DNA from: Streptomyces sp. NBC_00286
GTDB lineage: Bacteria > Actinomycetota > Actinomycetes > Streptomycetales > Streptomycetaceae
Length of the DNA: 64,000 nucleotides
Assembly (NCBI RefSeq): GCF_036173125.1
Contig: NZ_CP108054.1
Location: forward strand, 1,798,001-1,862,000
Direction of reading: 5' to 3'
Of this stretch, positions 8,010-16,110 are shown piece by piece. Both the position numbers and the translations under genes were made by a program. Each line of letters begins with the position of its first letter. The first letter of the stretch is position 1. The notes below the pieces were generated by a model. That model saw nothing but the letters and a program-made list of their open reading frames with translations, had not been told where the DNA came from and did not search any database.

Positions 8010-9993
8010 GACGCTCCCTTCGGGGGTTGTCGGGGCGGGGGTCTGCCGGCCGGGCGGGGCGGGGCTTGTGGGAGCCGGGGGCCTCCGGTGGTGCGGCCTT
8101 GTCGGGACCTGACGCCTCCGGCCGACGGGAGCTGGTTTCGTCGGAGCCGGACGCTGCCGGCTCGGCCGGGGCGGGCCCGTCGGAACCGGACGCCATAGGT
8201 GTGTACGCGGTGGACTCAGCCGGACCCGACCCCGCAGACCTGCCGGAGGCAGACTCATCGGTGCCGGATGCCTCCGGCGCGGCGGGGGCGGCCCCGCCGG
8301 GACCCGACGTTTCCGGTCGTCCGGACTCGGGTCCGCCGTGACCGGACGCCATGGGCTTGTACGCGGTTGACCCACCCGGACCAGACGCCGCAGACCTGCC
8401 GGAGGCAGGCTCCTCGGCGCCGGGCGTCGTGTGCCCGCCGCGGCCGGAGCCGGCAGGACCGGAACCGTCCGCACCCGACCCGCCGGCACTCGAGCCCGCC
8501 CCGTCGGCATGACCAGGCTGATCGTCACCCGGCGCCCCCGGCCTCCCCGGATCCAGCACCGCCGACTTCCTCGGACCCGGCGCCGCCCCCGGCCTGCCGG
8601 GGTCCGGTACCGCGTGGGTGTCGGCGTCCTGCGTTGCGGCGGGCGCCCCGCGCGTGACCGTAGCCGGGCGGCTCTGGGGTGGTGGGCCGCCCGCCACCCG
8701 GGCCAGTTCTGGCGAGGCCGATTCCAGGGGGACCGACCAGGAGCGGACCAGGCCCAACTGGACGGCCTGGCGCGGGAGTACGGCGTCCAGGAGCCAGTCG
8801 GCGGCGACCCGGATGCGGTTGCCGGGCATGGCGGCCAGGTGGTAGCCGCGGGTGACGGCCCCGGCGAGCGGGCCGGACAGCGGCACGCCCAGCGGATTCG
8901 CGGCGGCCTTCGCGCCGCCGAGGTCGACGGTGAAGCCCAGATCGCGGTGGCGGTAGACGCGGCGCTCGCCGACGATACCGAGGGAGGCGGCGACGTTACG
9001 GCCTGCGACCTTGCCGTGCCGCCAGGCGTGCTGGGCGGTCATCGGCGTGTACTGGCCCGGCCTCTCCAGATCCGGCACAGCGGCAGCGTCCCCGCACGCG
9101 AACACCTCGGGGTGGCCCGGCACTTGGAGATACGGGTCGACCAGCAGCCGCCCGCGCTCCAGCGGTCGCCCGAGCCCCTCGACCAGCGGATCGGGCCGTA
9201 CCCCAACACACCACACAAGGGTGCGCGTGTCGATGTACTCCCCGTCGCTGAGCCGCACCCCGGTCGGCGTCGCCTCCTCCACCGAGGTCCCCGTACGGAC
9301 CTCGACGCCACGCCCCCGCAGTACGCGGTCCGCCGTACGCGAGAGGCGTTCGTCGAGCTCCGGCAGCACACGCGGAGCGATGTCGAGCAGCAGCCAGCGC
9401 GGCCGTATGCCCTGCCTGAGCGGCTGCTTGCGTACCAGCGCGTCGGTGAACAGCTGCCCTTGCGCGGCGACTTCGGTCCCCGTGTAGCCGGCGCCGACCA
9501 CCACGAAGGTGCACCGCGACGCACAGCTCTTGGGATCGTCGGAGGCCGCCGCGAGCTCCACCTGCCGCGTCACGTGATCGCGCAGATACAACGCCTCCGG
9601 CAGCCCCCGGAACCCGTGCGCGTGCTCGGCGACGCCCGGCACGGGCAGCAGCTTGTTGACGCTGCCGACGGCCAGCACAAGACGGTCGTACGCGAGTGTG
9701 CCGCCGTCTCCCTCGGGATCCGTGTAGTGCACGGTGTGCTCTTCGAGGTCGATCCCGTCGGCCTCACCGAGCACCAGCCGTACGCGCGGCAGGGTGCCGG
9801 CGAGCGAGACGGTGACCCGGCGCGGTTCGAGCACCCCGGCGGCGACTTGGGGCAGCAGGGGCAGATACAGAAAGTAGTCCGTCGGGTTGAGGAGAGTGAT
9901 CTCGGCCCGGCCCCGGGTGATCCGGGACAGGGTGCGTGCCGTCTGGTACCCGGCGAAGCCGGCACCGACGATCACGACGCGGGGTCGACTCAT
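7987..9993 (-). CDS. Type II NADH dehydrogenase (NDH-2-like FAD oxidoreductase) with long repetitive tail
   Basis: Residues 1 to about 420 are a two-dinucleotide-fold flavoprotein of the NDH-2 family: FAD motif VVIVGAGFAGYQTA at the N terminus, NAD motif VVVGAGYTGTE near residue 170 and the FACGDAAAVPD flavin-contact motif near 300. It would pass electrons from NADH to menaquinone without pumping protons. The last ~220 residues are Gly/Pro/Ser/Ala-rich with two copies of TAY-x-PMASG about 52 residues apart and no domain I recognise. The ATG at 9993 has GGAGGCG upstream. The tail is transcribed directly into transketolase, whose start lies inside it. Confidence 0.88.
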   Translation of the reverse strand: MSRPRVVIVGAGFAGYQTARTLSRITRGRAEITLLNPTDYFLYLPLLPQVAAGVLEPRRVTVSLAGTLPRVRLVLGEADGIDLEEHTVHYTDPEGDGGTLAYDRLVLAVGSVNKLLPVPGVAEHAHGFRGLPEALYLRDHVTRQVELAAASDDPKSCASRCTFVVVGAGYTGTEVAAQGQLFTDALVRKQPLRQGIRPRWLLLDIAPRVLPELDERLSRTADRVLRGRGVEVRTGTSVEEATPTGVRLSDGEYIDTRTLVWCVGVRPDPLVEGLGRPLERGRLLVDPYLQVPGHPEVFACGDAAAVPDLERPGQYTPMTAQHAWRHGKVAGRNVAASLGIVGERRVYRHRDLGFTVDLGGAKAAANPLGVPLSGPLAGAVTRGYHLAAMPGNRIRVAADWLLDAVLPRQAVQLGLVRSWSVPLESASPELARVAGGPPPQSRPATVTRGAPAATQDADTHAVPDPGRPGAAPGPRKSAVLDPGRPGAPGDDQPGHADGAGSSAGGSGADGSGPAGSGRGGHTTPGAEEPASGRSAASGPGGSTAYKPMASGHGGPESGRPETSGPGGAAPAAPEASGTDESASGRSAGSGPAESTAYTPMASGSDGPAPAEPAASGSDETSSRRPEASGPDKAAPPEAPGSHKPRPARPADPRPDNPRRERHEEPSTD
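8185..8430. repeat. Two ~156-bp imperfect direct repeats encoding the NDH-2 tail
   Basis: The block starting near 8190 (GACGCCATAGG-GTGTACGCGG) recurs near 8346 (GACGCCATGGG-TTGTACGCGG), each continuing into a shared CCGCAGACCTGCCGGAGGCA. The spacing is a multiple of three, so the repeats keep the protein frame. This indicates internal duplication of the tail-coding DNA. Confidence 0.75.
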
Positions 9994-10006
9994 GTTCGCC
10001 TCCGGC

Positions 10007-10085
10007 GGTCGCTCATAGGGGTGGCTCGTAAGGGGTGGCTCATAGGGGTGGCTCGTAGGGGTGGCTCATAGAGGTCGCTCGTACG
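10007..10085. repeat. Six ~13-bp tandem repeats in the divergent promoter region
   Basis: Six degenerate copies of GGTGGCTC(A/G)TAGG run head to tail between the divergent NDH-2 (minus) and LLM oxidoreductase (plus) genes, beginning 14 bp upstream of the NDH-2 start. The region would be the 5' leader or promoter of the NDH-2 transcript. It could be a regulator-binding array or simple slippage. Confidence 0.75.
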
Positions 10086-10209
10086 GGCTTTCCGCGTCCC
10101 CCCGGCCCGGGCACCCAAACGTCGTCTGCCCTGGAGCAGCGGCGTTTCGCACCGCACCCCGGGGATACCCGGACGAGGACCCCGACCCGCCCCGCCGCGG
10201 AGGTGCCCC

Positions 10210-11175
10210 ATGGTCGAGTACGGCTGTTTCCTGGCGACCGAGGAATTCGGTCCCGCCGATCTGGTCGAGCAGGCGCGGATGGCCGAGCAGGCTGGCTTCC
10301 AGTCGCTGTGGATCTCGGACCACTTCCACCCCTGGAACGACGAACAGGGCCAGAGCCCCTTCGTGTGGTCCGTGATCGGCGCCCTCTCCGAGGCCGTGTC
10401 CCTGCCGATCGGTACGGCGGTCACCTGCCCGACCGTACGGATGCACCCGGCCGTGGTGGCACAGGCCGCCGCGACCAGCGCGGTGATGACGAACGGCCGC
10501 TTCCGGCTCGGCGTCGGCAGCGGAGAGGCCCTGAACGAGCACATCTTCGGTGACGCCTGGCCGCCCGCGCATGTCCGCCTGGAGATGCTGGAGGAATCGA
10601 TCCAGGTGATGCGCCAGCTCTTCACCGGCAAGGAGATCAACCACTCCGGACCGCACTACACGGTCCAGAACGCCCGCCTCTACACCGTCCCCGAAGAGCC
10701 GCCCCCGATCGACATCTCCGGCTTCGGCCCCCAGGCGACCGCCCTCGCGGCGCGCGTCGGCGACGGCTACATCACGATGATGCCGGACGAGTCGATGGTG
10801 GAGCAGTTCCGCAAGGGCGGCGGTGGCGGCAAGCCGGTGAGCGGTGGCACGAAGGTCTGTTACGGCCATGACCGCGACGAGTGCGTCCGCACCGTGCGTC
10901 GGCTCTGGGCCAACCAGTTGCTGCCGGGCGAGATGGGGCAGGTGCTGCCCTCGCCCCGCCACTTCGAGCAGCTCGAGCCGCTGATCACCGAGGACATGGT
11001 GAGCCGGAACGTGGTGTGCGGGGATGACGTGGACGAGCACGTCGGGGCGTTGGCCGCGTTCGCGGACGCGGGCTTTGACCGCGTCTACGTCAACCAGATC
11101 GGGCCCGATCAGCGGGCGTTCTTCGACTTCTACCGCACGAAGGTGCTGCCGCAGCTGCAGCAGGGGGTTCGCTGA
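10210..11175 (+). CDS. LLM-class F420-dependent oxidoreductase (F420-dependent glucose-6-phosphate dehydrogenase-like)
   Basis: A 321-residue luciferase-like TIM-barrel oxidoreductase of the F420-using subgroup. The N terminus has the SLWISDHFHPW motif that places His and Trp near the deazaflavin; the middle has TAVTCPTVRMHPAVVAQAAATSA and GRFRLGVGSGEALNEH, the classic F420-binding segment; the C terminus has AGFDRVYVNQIGP. Substrate cannot be told from sequence; F420-dependent sugar-6-phosphate or alcohol dehydrogenation are the nearest models. ATG at 10210 follows GGAGGTG. The intergenic repeat at 11285 follows the stop. Confidence 0.9.
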   Translation: MVEYGCFLATEEFGPADLVEQARMAEQAGFQSLWISDHFHPWNDEQGQSPFVWSVIGALSEAVSLPIGTAVTCPTVRMHPAVVAQAAATSAVMTNGRFRLGVGSGEALNEHIFGDAWPPAHVRLEMLEESIQVMRQLFTGKEINHSGPHYTVQNARLYTVPEEPPPIDISGFGPQATALAARVGDGYITMMPDESMVEQFRKGGGGGKPVSGGTKVCYGHDRDECVRTVRRLWANQLLPGEMGQVLPSPRHFEQLEPLITEDMVSRNVVCGDDVDEHVGALAAFADAGFDRVYVNQIGPDQRAFFDFYRTKVLPQLQQGVR

Positions 11176-11284
11176 TGTCGCTGCGGCGACCCCGCGAGCT
11201 CTCGGTCCGGACGGCGTCTCCTCTCCCGGCCGTCCGGATCGAGTCAGGCATAGAGCTCGGGGGGTTCTGTCGGTTGGCCGCTGC

Positions 11285-11362
11285 GGGTGCGTTGTGGCTG
11301 GTCGCGCCCCGCGGCGGAGCCGCATATCGACACAGCCCCGCGCCCCTGAAGGGGCGCGGTTT
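11285..11362. repeat. Dispersed intergenic repeat, rearranged copy with hairpin
   Basis: This is a divergent copy of the family core: GTTGTGGCTGGTCGCGCC is followed by an extra GCGGCGGAGCCGC palindrome and then CCGCGCCCCTGAAGGGGCGCGG, which folds into a strong GC hairpin. The copy ends 4 bp before the presumed start of the next gene, so it may terminate the LLM transcript or occlude the ribosome site. Confidence 0.75.
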
Positions 11363-11365
11363 GCG

Positions 11366-12502
11366 GTGAACGTCCACTTGGAGCTTCGGGCTCCCGTCGT
11401 GTCCACGTACACCGTTCCCACCGACGTGCCGGAGGCGGATGGGACGTTCGCCTGGGACAGCACGACCATGGTGGTCGTCGAGGTGGCCGCGGGTGACGCG
11501 ACCGGCATCGGGTGGACCTATGGCCCGGCCGCCGTCGGGGAGCTGTTGCGCGAGCAGCTTGCGCCGGTCGTTACCGGATCTGACGCGTTCGACATCCCCA
11601 CCGTCCACGACGCTCTGTGCCGCGCCGTGCGTAACGCCGGCCGGCCCGGTGTCACGGCCTGTGCGATCTCCGCGGTCGATATCGCCCTGTGGGATCTCAA
11701 GGCCCGCCTTCTCGAGCTCCCGCTCACCCGGCTCCTCGGCGCCGCCCACGAGACCGTGCCCGTTTACGGCAGCGGTGGCTTCACGACGTACCACGACACG
11801 CGGCTGGCGGCGCAGTTGAACCACTGGGTGCATGGTCAGCACATCCCGCGCGTCAAGATCAAGATCGGTGAGAGCTGGGGGCGGGAGGTCGCCCGGGATC
11901 TGCACCGGGTGCGCGCCGCGCATCAAGTCGTCGGTCCGGAGACCGAGTTGTACGTCGACGCGAACGGCGCCTATACGCGCAAGCAGGCCGTACGCATCGG
12001 GGGCGCGCTCGCCGAGCACGGCGTGGGCTGGTTCGAGGAACCGGTGTCCTCGGACGACCTGACGGGGCTGCGACTCGTCCGGGACGCGCTGCTGTGCGAC
12101 GTCGCGGCGGGCGAGTACGGCTACGACCTCCCCTACTTCGCGCGCATGATCGCGGCCGGCGCGGTCGACTGCCTCCAGGTCGACGCCACCCTCCCCCACT
12201 GCCTAAAACGGCGTGGGGGTACCCCCAGCGGCGGCCTCACGGAGTTCCTACGCGCCGCCGCCCTCGCCCAGTCCCACGGCCTGGAGGTCTCCGCGCACTG
12301 CGCCCCGCACGCCCACGCCGCGGTCGCCGCCGCCATCCCCAACCTCCGCCACATCGAGTGGTTCCACGACCACGTACGCATCGAGTCGATGTTCTTCGAC
12401 GGCGTCCTGGATCCCACGGGCGGCGAGGTCCGCCCGGACGGGGGCCCCGGCCACGGGCTGACGCTGCGGACGGAGGATGTGGAGGAGTACCGGGTTGCTT
12501 GA
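11366..12502 (+). CDS. Enolase-superfamily enzyme (mandelate racemase/muconate lactonizing type)
   Basis: A 378-residue protein from GTG 11366; the start is uncertain because no good ribosome site is visible and the frame is open further upstream. Conserved active-site elements are present: K-x-K in RVKIKIGE, metal ligands D (VDANGAY), E (WFEEP) and E (AAGEYGY), the Asp of VDAT and the His of SAHCAPHAH that would form the His-Asp dyad. This is the mandelate-racemase subgroup pattern, so an acid-sugar dehydratase or racemase is likely, substrate unknown. About 11 extra residues (LPHCLKRRGGTPS) replace two usual residues straight after VDAT and come from a repeat insertion. Confidence 0.82.
   Translation: MNVHLELRAPVVSTYTVPTDVPEADGTFAWDSTTMVVVEVAAGDATGIGWTYGPAAVGELLREQLAPVVTGSDAFDIPTVHDALCRAVRNAGRPGVTACAISAVDIALWDLKARLLELPLTRLLGAAHETVPVYGSGGFTTYHDTRLAAQLNHWVHGQHIPRVKIKIGESWGREVARDLHRVRAAHQVVGPETELYVDANGAYTRKQAVRIGGALAEHGVGWFEEPVSSDDLTGLRLVRDALLCDVAAGEYGYDLPYFARMIAAGAVDCLQVDATLPHCLKRRGGTPSGGLTEFLRAAALAQSHGLEVSAHCAPHAHAAVAAAIPNLRHIEWFHDHVRIESMFFDGVLDPTGGEVRPDGGPGHGLTLRTEDVEEYRVA
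12191..12228. repeat. GGGGGTACCCCC-type palindromic repeat inserted in-frame in the enolase-superfamily gene
   Basis: CTCCCCCACTGCC, a short spacer, GGCGTGGGGG and TACCCCCAG make an imperfect double palindrome. Relatives between genes occur near 19803-19860. It adds about 33 bp relative to the expected DAT-x-x-GG-x-T loop, keeping the frame. Confidence 0.75.
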
Positions 12503-12534
12503 TCGCGTACTCGTGGTGTGGCTACGGCGCCCAG

Positions 12535-12597
12535 TTACGCGCAAGGGGGGATGCGCCCCTTAGGGGCGCGGGGAACTGCGCGACCAGCCAAAGACGG
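12535..12597. repeat. Dispersed intergenic repeat, canonical copy (minus orientation)
   Basis: The palindrome GCGCCCCTTAGGGGCGC (12553-12569) is followed by GGGGAACTGCGCGACCAGCC, the reverse complement of the family core. It lies between the convergent enolase-superfamily and SDR genes and would form a hairpin in transcripts from both sides, so it may act as a terminator or 3'-end stabiliser. Confidence 0.85.
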
Positions 12598-12618
12598 CCT
12601 GCCAGGTACAGACGGCCT

Positions 12619-13689
12619 TTACCGCCTTCGCACCGCCCTGCTAAGCCCAGCGGCAAGCGGTTTGCGCCTGAGCCGTACGGCGACCGCCAGTGCCCCGCCC
12701 ACGGCCAACCCGGCCCCCATCCGCCCCCGATTCCGCGAAACCCACTCCTGCGAACTCCCCGGCAACGACTCGCCGTCGAAGCGCCCATGCGCCCCGTAGT
12801 CGTGACCATGCGGCCCATCGGCCGGAGTCCACAGGTTGCCGTGGCCGTCGTAACGGGCGTAACGGGCCGCCTCTTCTCGTTCTCGTCCGGCTTCCTGCTG
12901 GGCGTCGAAGCCCGTACGGGCCAGATAGCGGTCGAGGAGACCGGGGGCCACGGCGTTGGCCACCAGCGTGGCGACCGTCGAGCCGCCGACCCAGTACTCG
13001 CGTCGCCGCGGATGCCCGGCCGCGTGCACGATGGCGCGGGCGGCGACCTCCGGCTGGTAGATGGGCGCGACCGGGCGGACCCGGCTCGGCATACGGCTCA
13101 ACACCCAGTCGAACTGGGGGGTGTTGACCGCGGGCAGCTGCACCATGGTCGTACGCACCCGCGAGCCCTCGTGCAGCAGCTCGCAGCGCACGGACTCGTT
13201 GAAGCCCTGGATGGCGTGCTTGGCCCCGCAGTACGCGGACTGCAGCGGAATCCCCCGGTACGCGAGCGCCGAACCGACCTGCACGATCGTGCCCCGGTCG
13301 CGCGGCAGCATGTGCCGCAGCGCGGCGCGGGTGCCGAACACATAGCCCAGGTACGTCACTTCGGTGACCCGGCGGAACTCGTCGGGCGTGATCTCGGTGA
13401 ACGGCGCGTAGACCCCGGCGAAGGCGTTGTTGACCCAGATGTCGATCTTCCCGAAGGCGTCGACGACCCGCTGGGCGGCGTCCTCCACGGCCTTGGCGTC
13501 GGCCATGTCGACGGAGACGACGAGCGCCTCACCACCGGCCTGTGTCACCTCGTCCGCCGCGGCGGCAAGACCGTCGCGGCCCCGGGCGAGCAGGGCCACC
13601 CGGTCGCCACGGGCGGCGAAGGCCCGGGCCGTGGCCCGGCCGACGCCGCCGCTGGCTCCGGTCACCACGACTGCTCTGCGGCGCGCCAC
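12619..13689 (-). CDS. Short-chain dehydrogenase/reductase with C-terminal extension
   Basis: A 356-residue SDR. Residues 1-250 are the Rossmann domain: cofactor motif TGASGGVG at 10-17, NNAFAG near 88, catalytic Ser (VGSALAY), Tyr and Lys (YCGAKH, about residues 153-157). The remaining ~100 residues carry YARYDGHGNLWTPADGPHGHDYGAHGRF and a basic end with a possible single membrane helix (GAGLAVGGALAVAVRLRR). This longer SDR type is common in Streptomyces; NADP preference is plausible but substrate unknown. GTG at 13689 lies 3 bp after the holin-like gene's stop, so the two are probably cotranscribed. Confidence 0.88.
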   Translation of the reverse strand: MARRRAVVVTGASGGVGRATARAFAARGDRVALLARGRDGLAAAADEVTQAGGEALVVSVDMADAKAVEDAAQRVVDAFGKIDIWVNNAFAGVYAPFTEITPDEFRRVTEVTYLGYVFGTRAALRHMLPRDRGTIVQVGSALAYRGIPLQSAYCGAKHAIQGFNESVRCELLHEGSRVRTTMVQLPAVNTPQFDWVLSRMPSRVRPVAPIYQPEVAARAIVHAAGHPRRREYWVGGSTVATLVANAVAPGLLDRYLARTGFDAQQEAGREREEAARYARYDGHGNLWTPADGPHGHDYGAHGRFDGESLPGSSQEWVSRNRGRMGAGLAVGGALAVAVRLRRKPLAAGLSRAVRRR

Positions 13690-13692
13690 GGC

Positions 13693-14241
13693 TCACCGGC
13701 CCCGGTGGTGCGGTGCTTCGGGATCCGCGGGCCCGCCCTGCGTGGGCGTGGGCGGCGGCGCCCCCGCACCGGGTGCGCCGGTCGCTCCGCCCACGCCGCC
13801 GGGCGCTACGGGCGGCACCGGCGGGTACGCGGACGAGCCGGGCGCGGCGGGCGTCGCAGGGCCGACGAACCCACGCTCACCGTGGCCCGCGGCGGCCTGC
13901 TCCGGGATGGGCTGAGTGCCCGAGGGCTGGGCGGCCGAGGGCTGGCCGGCCGAGGGCCGGGCCGCGCCCCGCAGCACGTACGCCACCGCTCCGAGCACGG
14001 CGGCGGTGATCAGTGCGGCCGCCCAGTCGGGCAGGCCGAGCGCGAGCAGCAGCCCGAGGGTCAGGGCCAGCGCGGCGCCCGCGTAGAGGGCGACGGCGCC
14101 GGACGCGGCGTACAGGGCGGCGGCGCGGCGCTGTTTGCGGGTCTGCTCACGCAGTTCGTCGCGTACGGCGTCCCGGGCCACCTGCGCCAGTTCGTCGACC
14201 AGGTGCTTGTCCAGGTGTTCCAGGTGATCGATGCGGTTCAT
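13693..14241 (-). CDS. Holin-like (actinobacterial phage-holin superfamily) membrane protein
   Basis: A 182-residue protein from the ATG at 14241. Residues 1-40 are an amphipathic helix (HLDKHLVDELAQVARDAVRDELREQTRKQ), 42-65 and 70-92 are two transmembrane helices separated by a short loop (LPDWAAALI), and the rest is Pro/Gly/Ala-rich and probably disordered. This is the layout of the actinobacterial Phage_holin_3_6 family, which is chromosomal and widespread and is not evidence of a prophage. It is the first gene of a two-gene unit with the SDR gene. Confidence 0.85.
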   Translation of the reverse strand: MNRIDHLEHLDKHLVDELAQVARDAVRDELREQTRKQRRAAALYAASGAVALYAGAALALTLGLLLALGLPDWAAALITAAVLGAVAYVLRGAARPSAGQPSAAQPSGTQPIPEQAAAGHGERGFVGPATPAAPGSSAYPPVPPVAPGGVGGATGAPGAGAPPPTPTQGGPADPEAPHHRGR

Positions 14242-14355
14242 GGCGGCCGGGTACCCGCGCCCCCGCGCCCGTAACGCCGCTCGGTCTCCGGCGCGCGACC
14301 CGCGATCCGGCCGAAACGATCTCGTTCCCGGCCTGCCCCAACTAGGCTCGTCGGC

Positions 14356-14709
14356 ATGGAGATTCTGGGAGCCACGCTGCGCATCTGCGTCGAAGACCTG
14401 GACGCTACGGTCCCCTTCTACGAGAAGCTCGCGGGCGGCAGAGCGATGCGCTTCGAGCGCGGCGGTGTCTCGGTCGCCGCGGTCGGCTGCTTCCTGCTGA
14501 TGAGCGGACCGGAGGCCGAACTGGAGGTCCTGAGGAAAGTCGCGGCGACCATTGCCGTGAAGGACGTCGACGAAGCCCGTCAGGTCCTCACCGACTCGGG
14601 CGCACAGGTCCTCGCGGGGCCGGTGGCCACTCCGGCGGGCCGCAACCTGATCGCGCTGCACCCGGACGGCACGGTGTACGAGTACGCGGACCGGAACGCA
14701 CCCGCGTAG
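14356..14709 (+). CDS. VOC/glyoxalase-fold protein
   Basis: A 117-residue vicinal-oxygen-chelate fold protein: MEILGATLRICVEDLDATVPFYEKL at the N terminus and VKDVDEARQVLTDSGAQVL plus NLIALHPDGTVYEYADR at the C terminus, the two beta-alpha-beta-beta-beta halves. The usual metal-binding His at the start is replaced, and only a few acidic residues could bind metal, so it may be a non-enzymatic binding protein. The ATG at 14356 is close to the end of the 114-bp divergent promoter region shared with the holin-like gene. Confidence 0.85.
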   Translation: MEILGATLRICVEDLDATVPFYEKLAGGRAMRFERGGVSVAAVGCFLLMSGPEAELEVLRKVAATIAVKDVDEARQVLTDSGAQVLAGPVATPAGRNLIALHPDGTVYEYADRNAPA

Positions 14710-14719
14710 CGGTCGGCTC

Positions 14720-15124
14720 TCAGGTCAGCTCGTCCTCCCCAAAGTCCTCCTCGTCCCTGATCCGCATCGCGTCCTCCTCGGCCGAGAGCCCTCGGGTCGC
14801 GCCCTCTTGGGCGTAGACGTCCTGGTTGCGCGGCAGATCGGGGTCCGGCTCGTCGTAGAGCAGCCCGGCCGGCTCCTCGGGCAACCCCGCTTCGCCCTCG
14901 GCATCGACCTCGGGTTCCTCGTCCGCGAGCCGCTCGTCGAGCGTTTCGCGTTCGATCACCTCGTTCACGGTGGTGTCCCGCTCCTCGGCGATCGTCGGCT
15001 CGTCACCGGCCACGGGCAGCTGCTGCGGATCACTGGACTCCTGCTGCTCGGGCGTACCGTCCTGCATATCCGGCATGCCCTCGTCCTCGGGGTCGGCCCC
15101 GGGATCGTGCGGCCTGGTGTTCAT
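14720..15124 (-). CDS. Acidic DUF5709-type small protein
   Basis: A 134-residue, highly acidic protein (many Asp/Glu, few hydrophobics), probably disordered at the N terminus. The C-terminal half contains VIERETLDERLADEEPEVD, GLLYDEPDPDLPRNQDVYAQ and GLSAEEDAMRI, which recall the actinobacterial DUF5709 family; function unknown. The ATG at 15124 is supported by AAGGAGG 8 bp upstream. It is convergent with the glyoxalase-fold gene, with a 10-bp gap. Confidence 0.85.
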   Translation of the reverse strand: MNTRPHDPGADPEDEGMPDMQDGTPEQQESSDPQQLPVAGDEPTIAEERDTTVNEVIERETLDERLADEEPEVDAEGEAGLPEEPAGLLYDEPDPDLPRNQDVYAQEGATRGLSAEEDAMRIRDEEDFGEDELT

Positions 15125-15198
15125 GGGATCCGCCTCCTTCCCGACGTGCGGGATCACCGGGTTCCCAAGGGCCGCCCGGTTCACACAGGAGTCAGGCG

Positions 15199-16110
15199 TC
15201 AGAGCGGGGCGTCCGTGAAGGCGGCGGTCACGATGTCGGCGAGCAGCGCGCCCGCCGTGCCCTCGGGGTCCAGGTCGGGGTCGTAGATGGTGACGTTGAA
15301 GCCGACGCAGTGCGGGGAGTTCACCAACGGGCGCAGCAGCGCGATGAGTTCATCGGGCAGCAGTCCGTCGGGGTCGGGACTGTCGACGGCGGGCATGACG
15401 GACGGATCGAGTACGTCGGCGTCGAGGTGCACCCAGAACCCGCCCACATGCGGCGCTTCGAACGACTGGACCGTCGCCCGCGCCAGGGCATCGGCGCCCC
15501 ACTCGCGCAGATCACCGACGGTCACCGTGGGGATCTTCAGCGCGGCGAGTTCGGCACGCTCCTCGTCGTAGTCCCGAATGCCGAAGAGCCGTACGTCCTC
15601 GTCCTTGAGGTAGGGCTTGAGGCCCTCCAGATTGGTCAGGTCCTCCTGCCCGCGCCCGGTGGCGAGCGCGAGTTCCTCTCCCCCGGCCGCGCCGATCCGT
15701 TCGGAGTTCCCCGGATGCCGGAAGTCGGCGGAGCCGTCCACGGCCGCCAGCCCGAACCGTCCGATGCGGCGCAGTGCGAGCGAGGCCCCGAGTTGGATGG
15801 AGCAGTCACCGCCGAGGACGACCGGCAGGTCCCCGGCGCGTACGTGGTGCTCGATGCGGTCGGCGAGCTTGCGGGTGTACGTGGCGATCGCGGCGGCGTT
15901 GAAGACGCCGTCGCCCTCCCGCCAGTCGCCCCGGTCGTAACGCGGCGGTACGACGACCCCGCCCTCCAGCGCGCCCAGCCGCTGCACGATCCGCTGCTCG
16001 CGCAGGGCGCCGGCGAGCTTGTAGCAGCCGGGTACCGTTCCCGGGGCCGGTGGGCGCAGGCCCAGGTTGGAAGGGGCGTCCAGGACGACGAGGCTGTGTA
16101 TCGGGCTCAC
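15199..16110 (-). CDS. Arginase/agmatinase-fold protein lacking two metal-binding histidines
   Basis: A 303-residue ureohydrolase-fold protein from GTG 16110 (GTGA overlap with the acetyltransferase stop). The third metal signature is intact (VHLDADVLDPS, D230 and D232). The first two are changed: GGDHS is GGDCS (C103) and DAHxD is DGSAD (S127). In true arginases these two His residues bind the Mn pair. It may use another metal arrangement, hydrolyse another guanidino compound or have lost catalysis. The label arginase should be read as fold only. Confidence 0.85.
   Translation of the reverse strand: MSPIHSLVVLDAPSNLGLRPPAPGTVPGCYKLAGALREQRIVQRLGALEGGVVVPPRYDRGDWREGDGVFNAAAIATYTRKLADRIEHHVRAGDLPVVLGGDCSIQLGASLALRRIGRFGLAAVDGSADFRHPGNSERIGAAGGEELALATGRGQEDLTNLEGLKPYLKDEDVRLFGIRDYDEERAELAALKIPTVTVGDLREWGADALARATVQSFEAPHVGGFWVHLDADVLDPSVMPAVDSPDPDGLLPDELIALLRPLVNSPHCVGFNVTIYDPDLDPEGTAGALLADIVTAAFTDAPL

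Noticed and set aside
13693..14241. Prophage signal from the holin-like protein
   Set aside because: The family is chromosomal in actinobacteria, and no lysin, integrase or structural phage genes are nearby.
12094..14274. 726-codon plus-strand open frame over several minus-strand genes
   Set aside because: It spans a gene end, a repeat and two clear minus-strand genes; Arg/Pro-rich composition typical of an antisense frame in GC-rich DNA.
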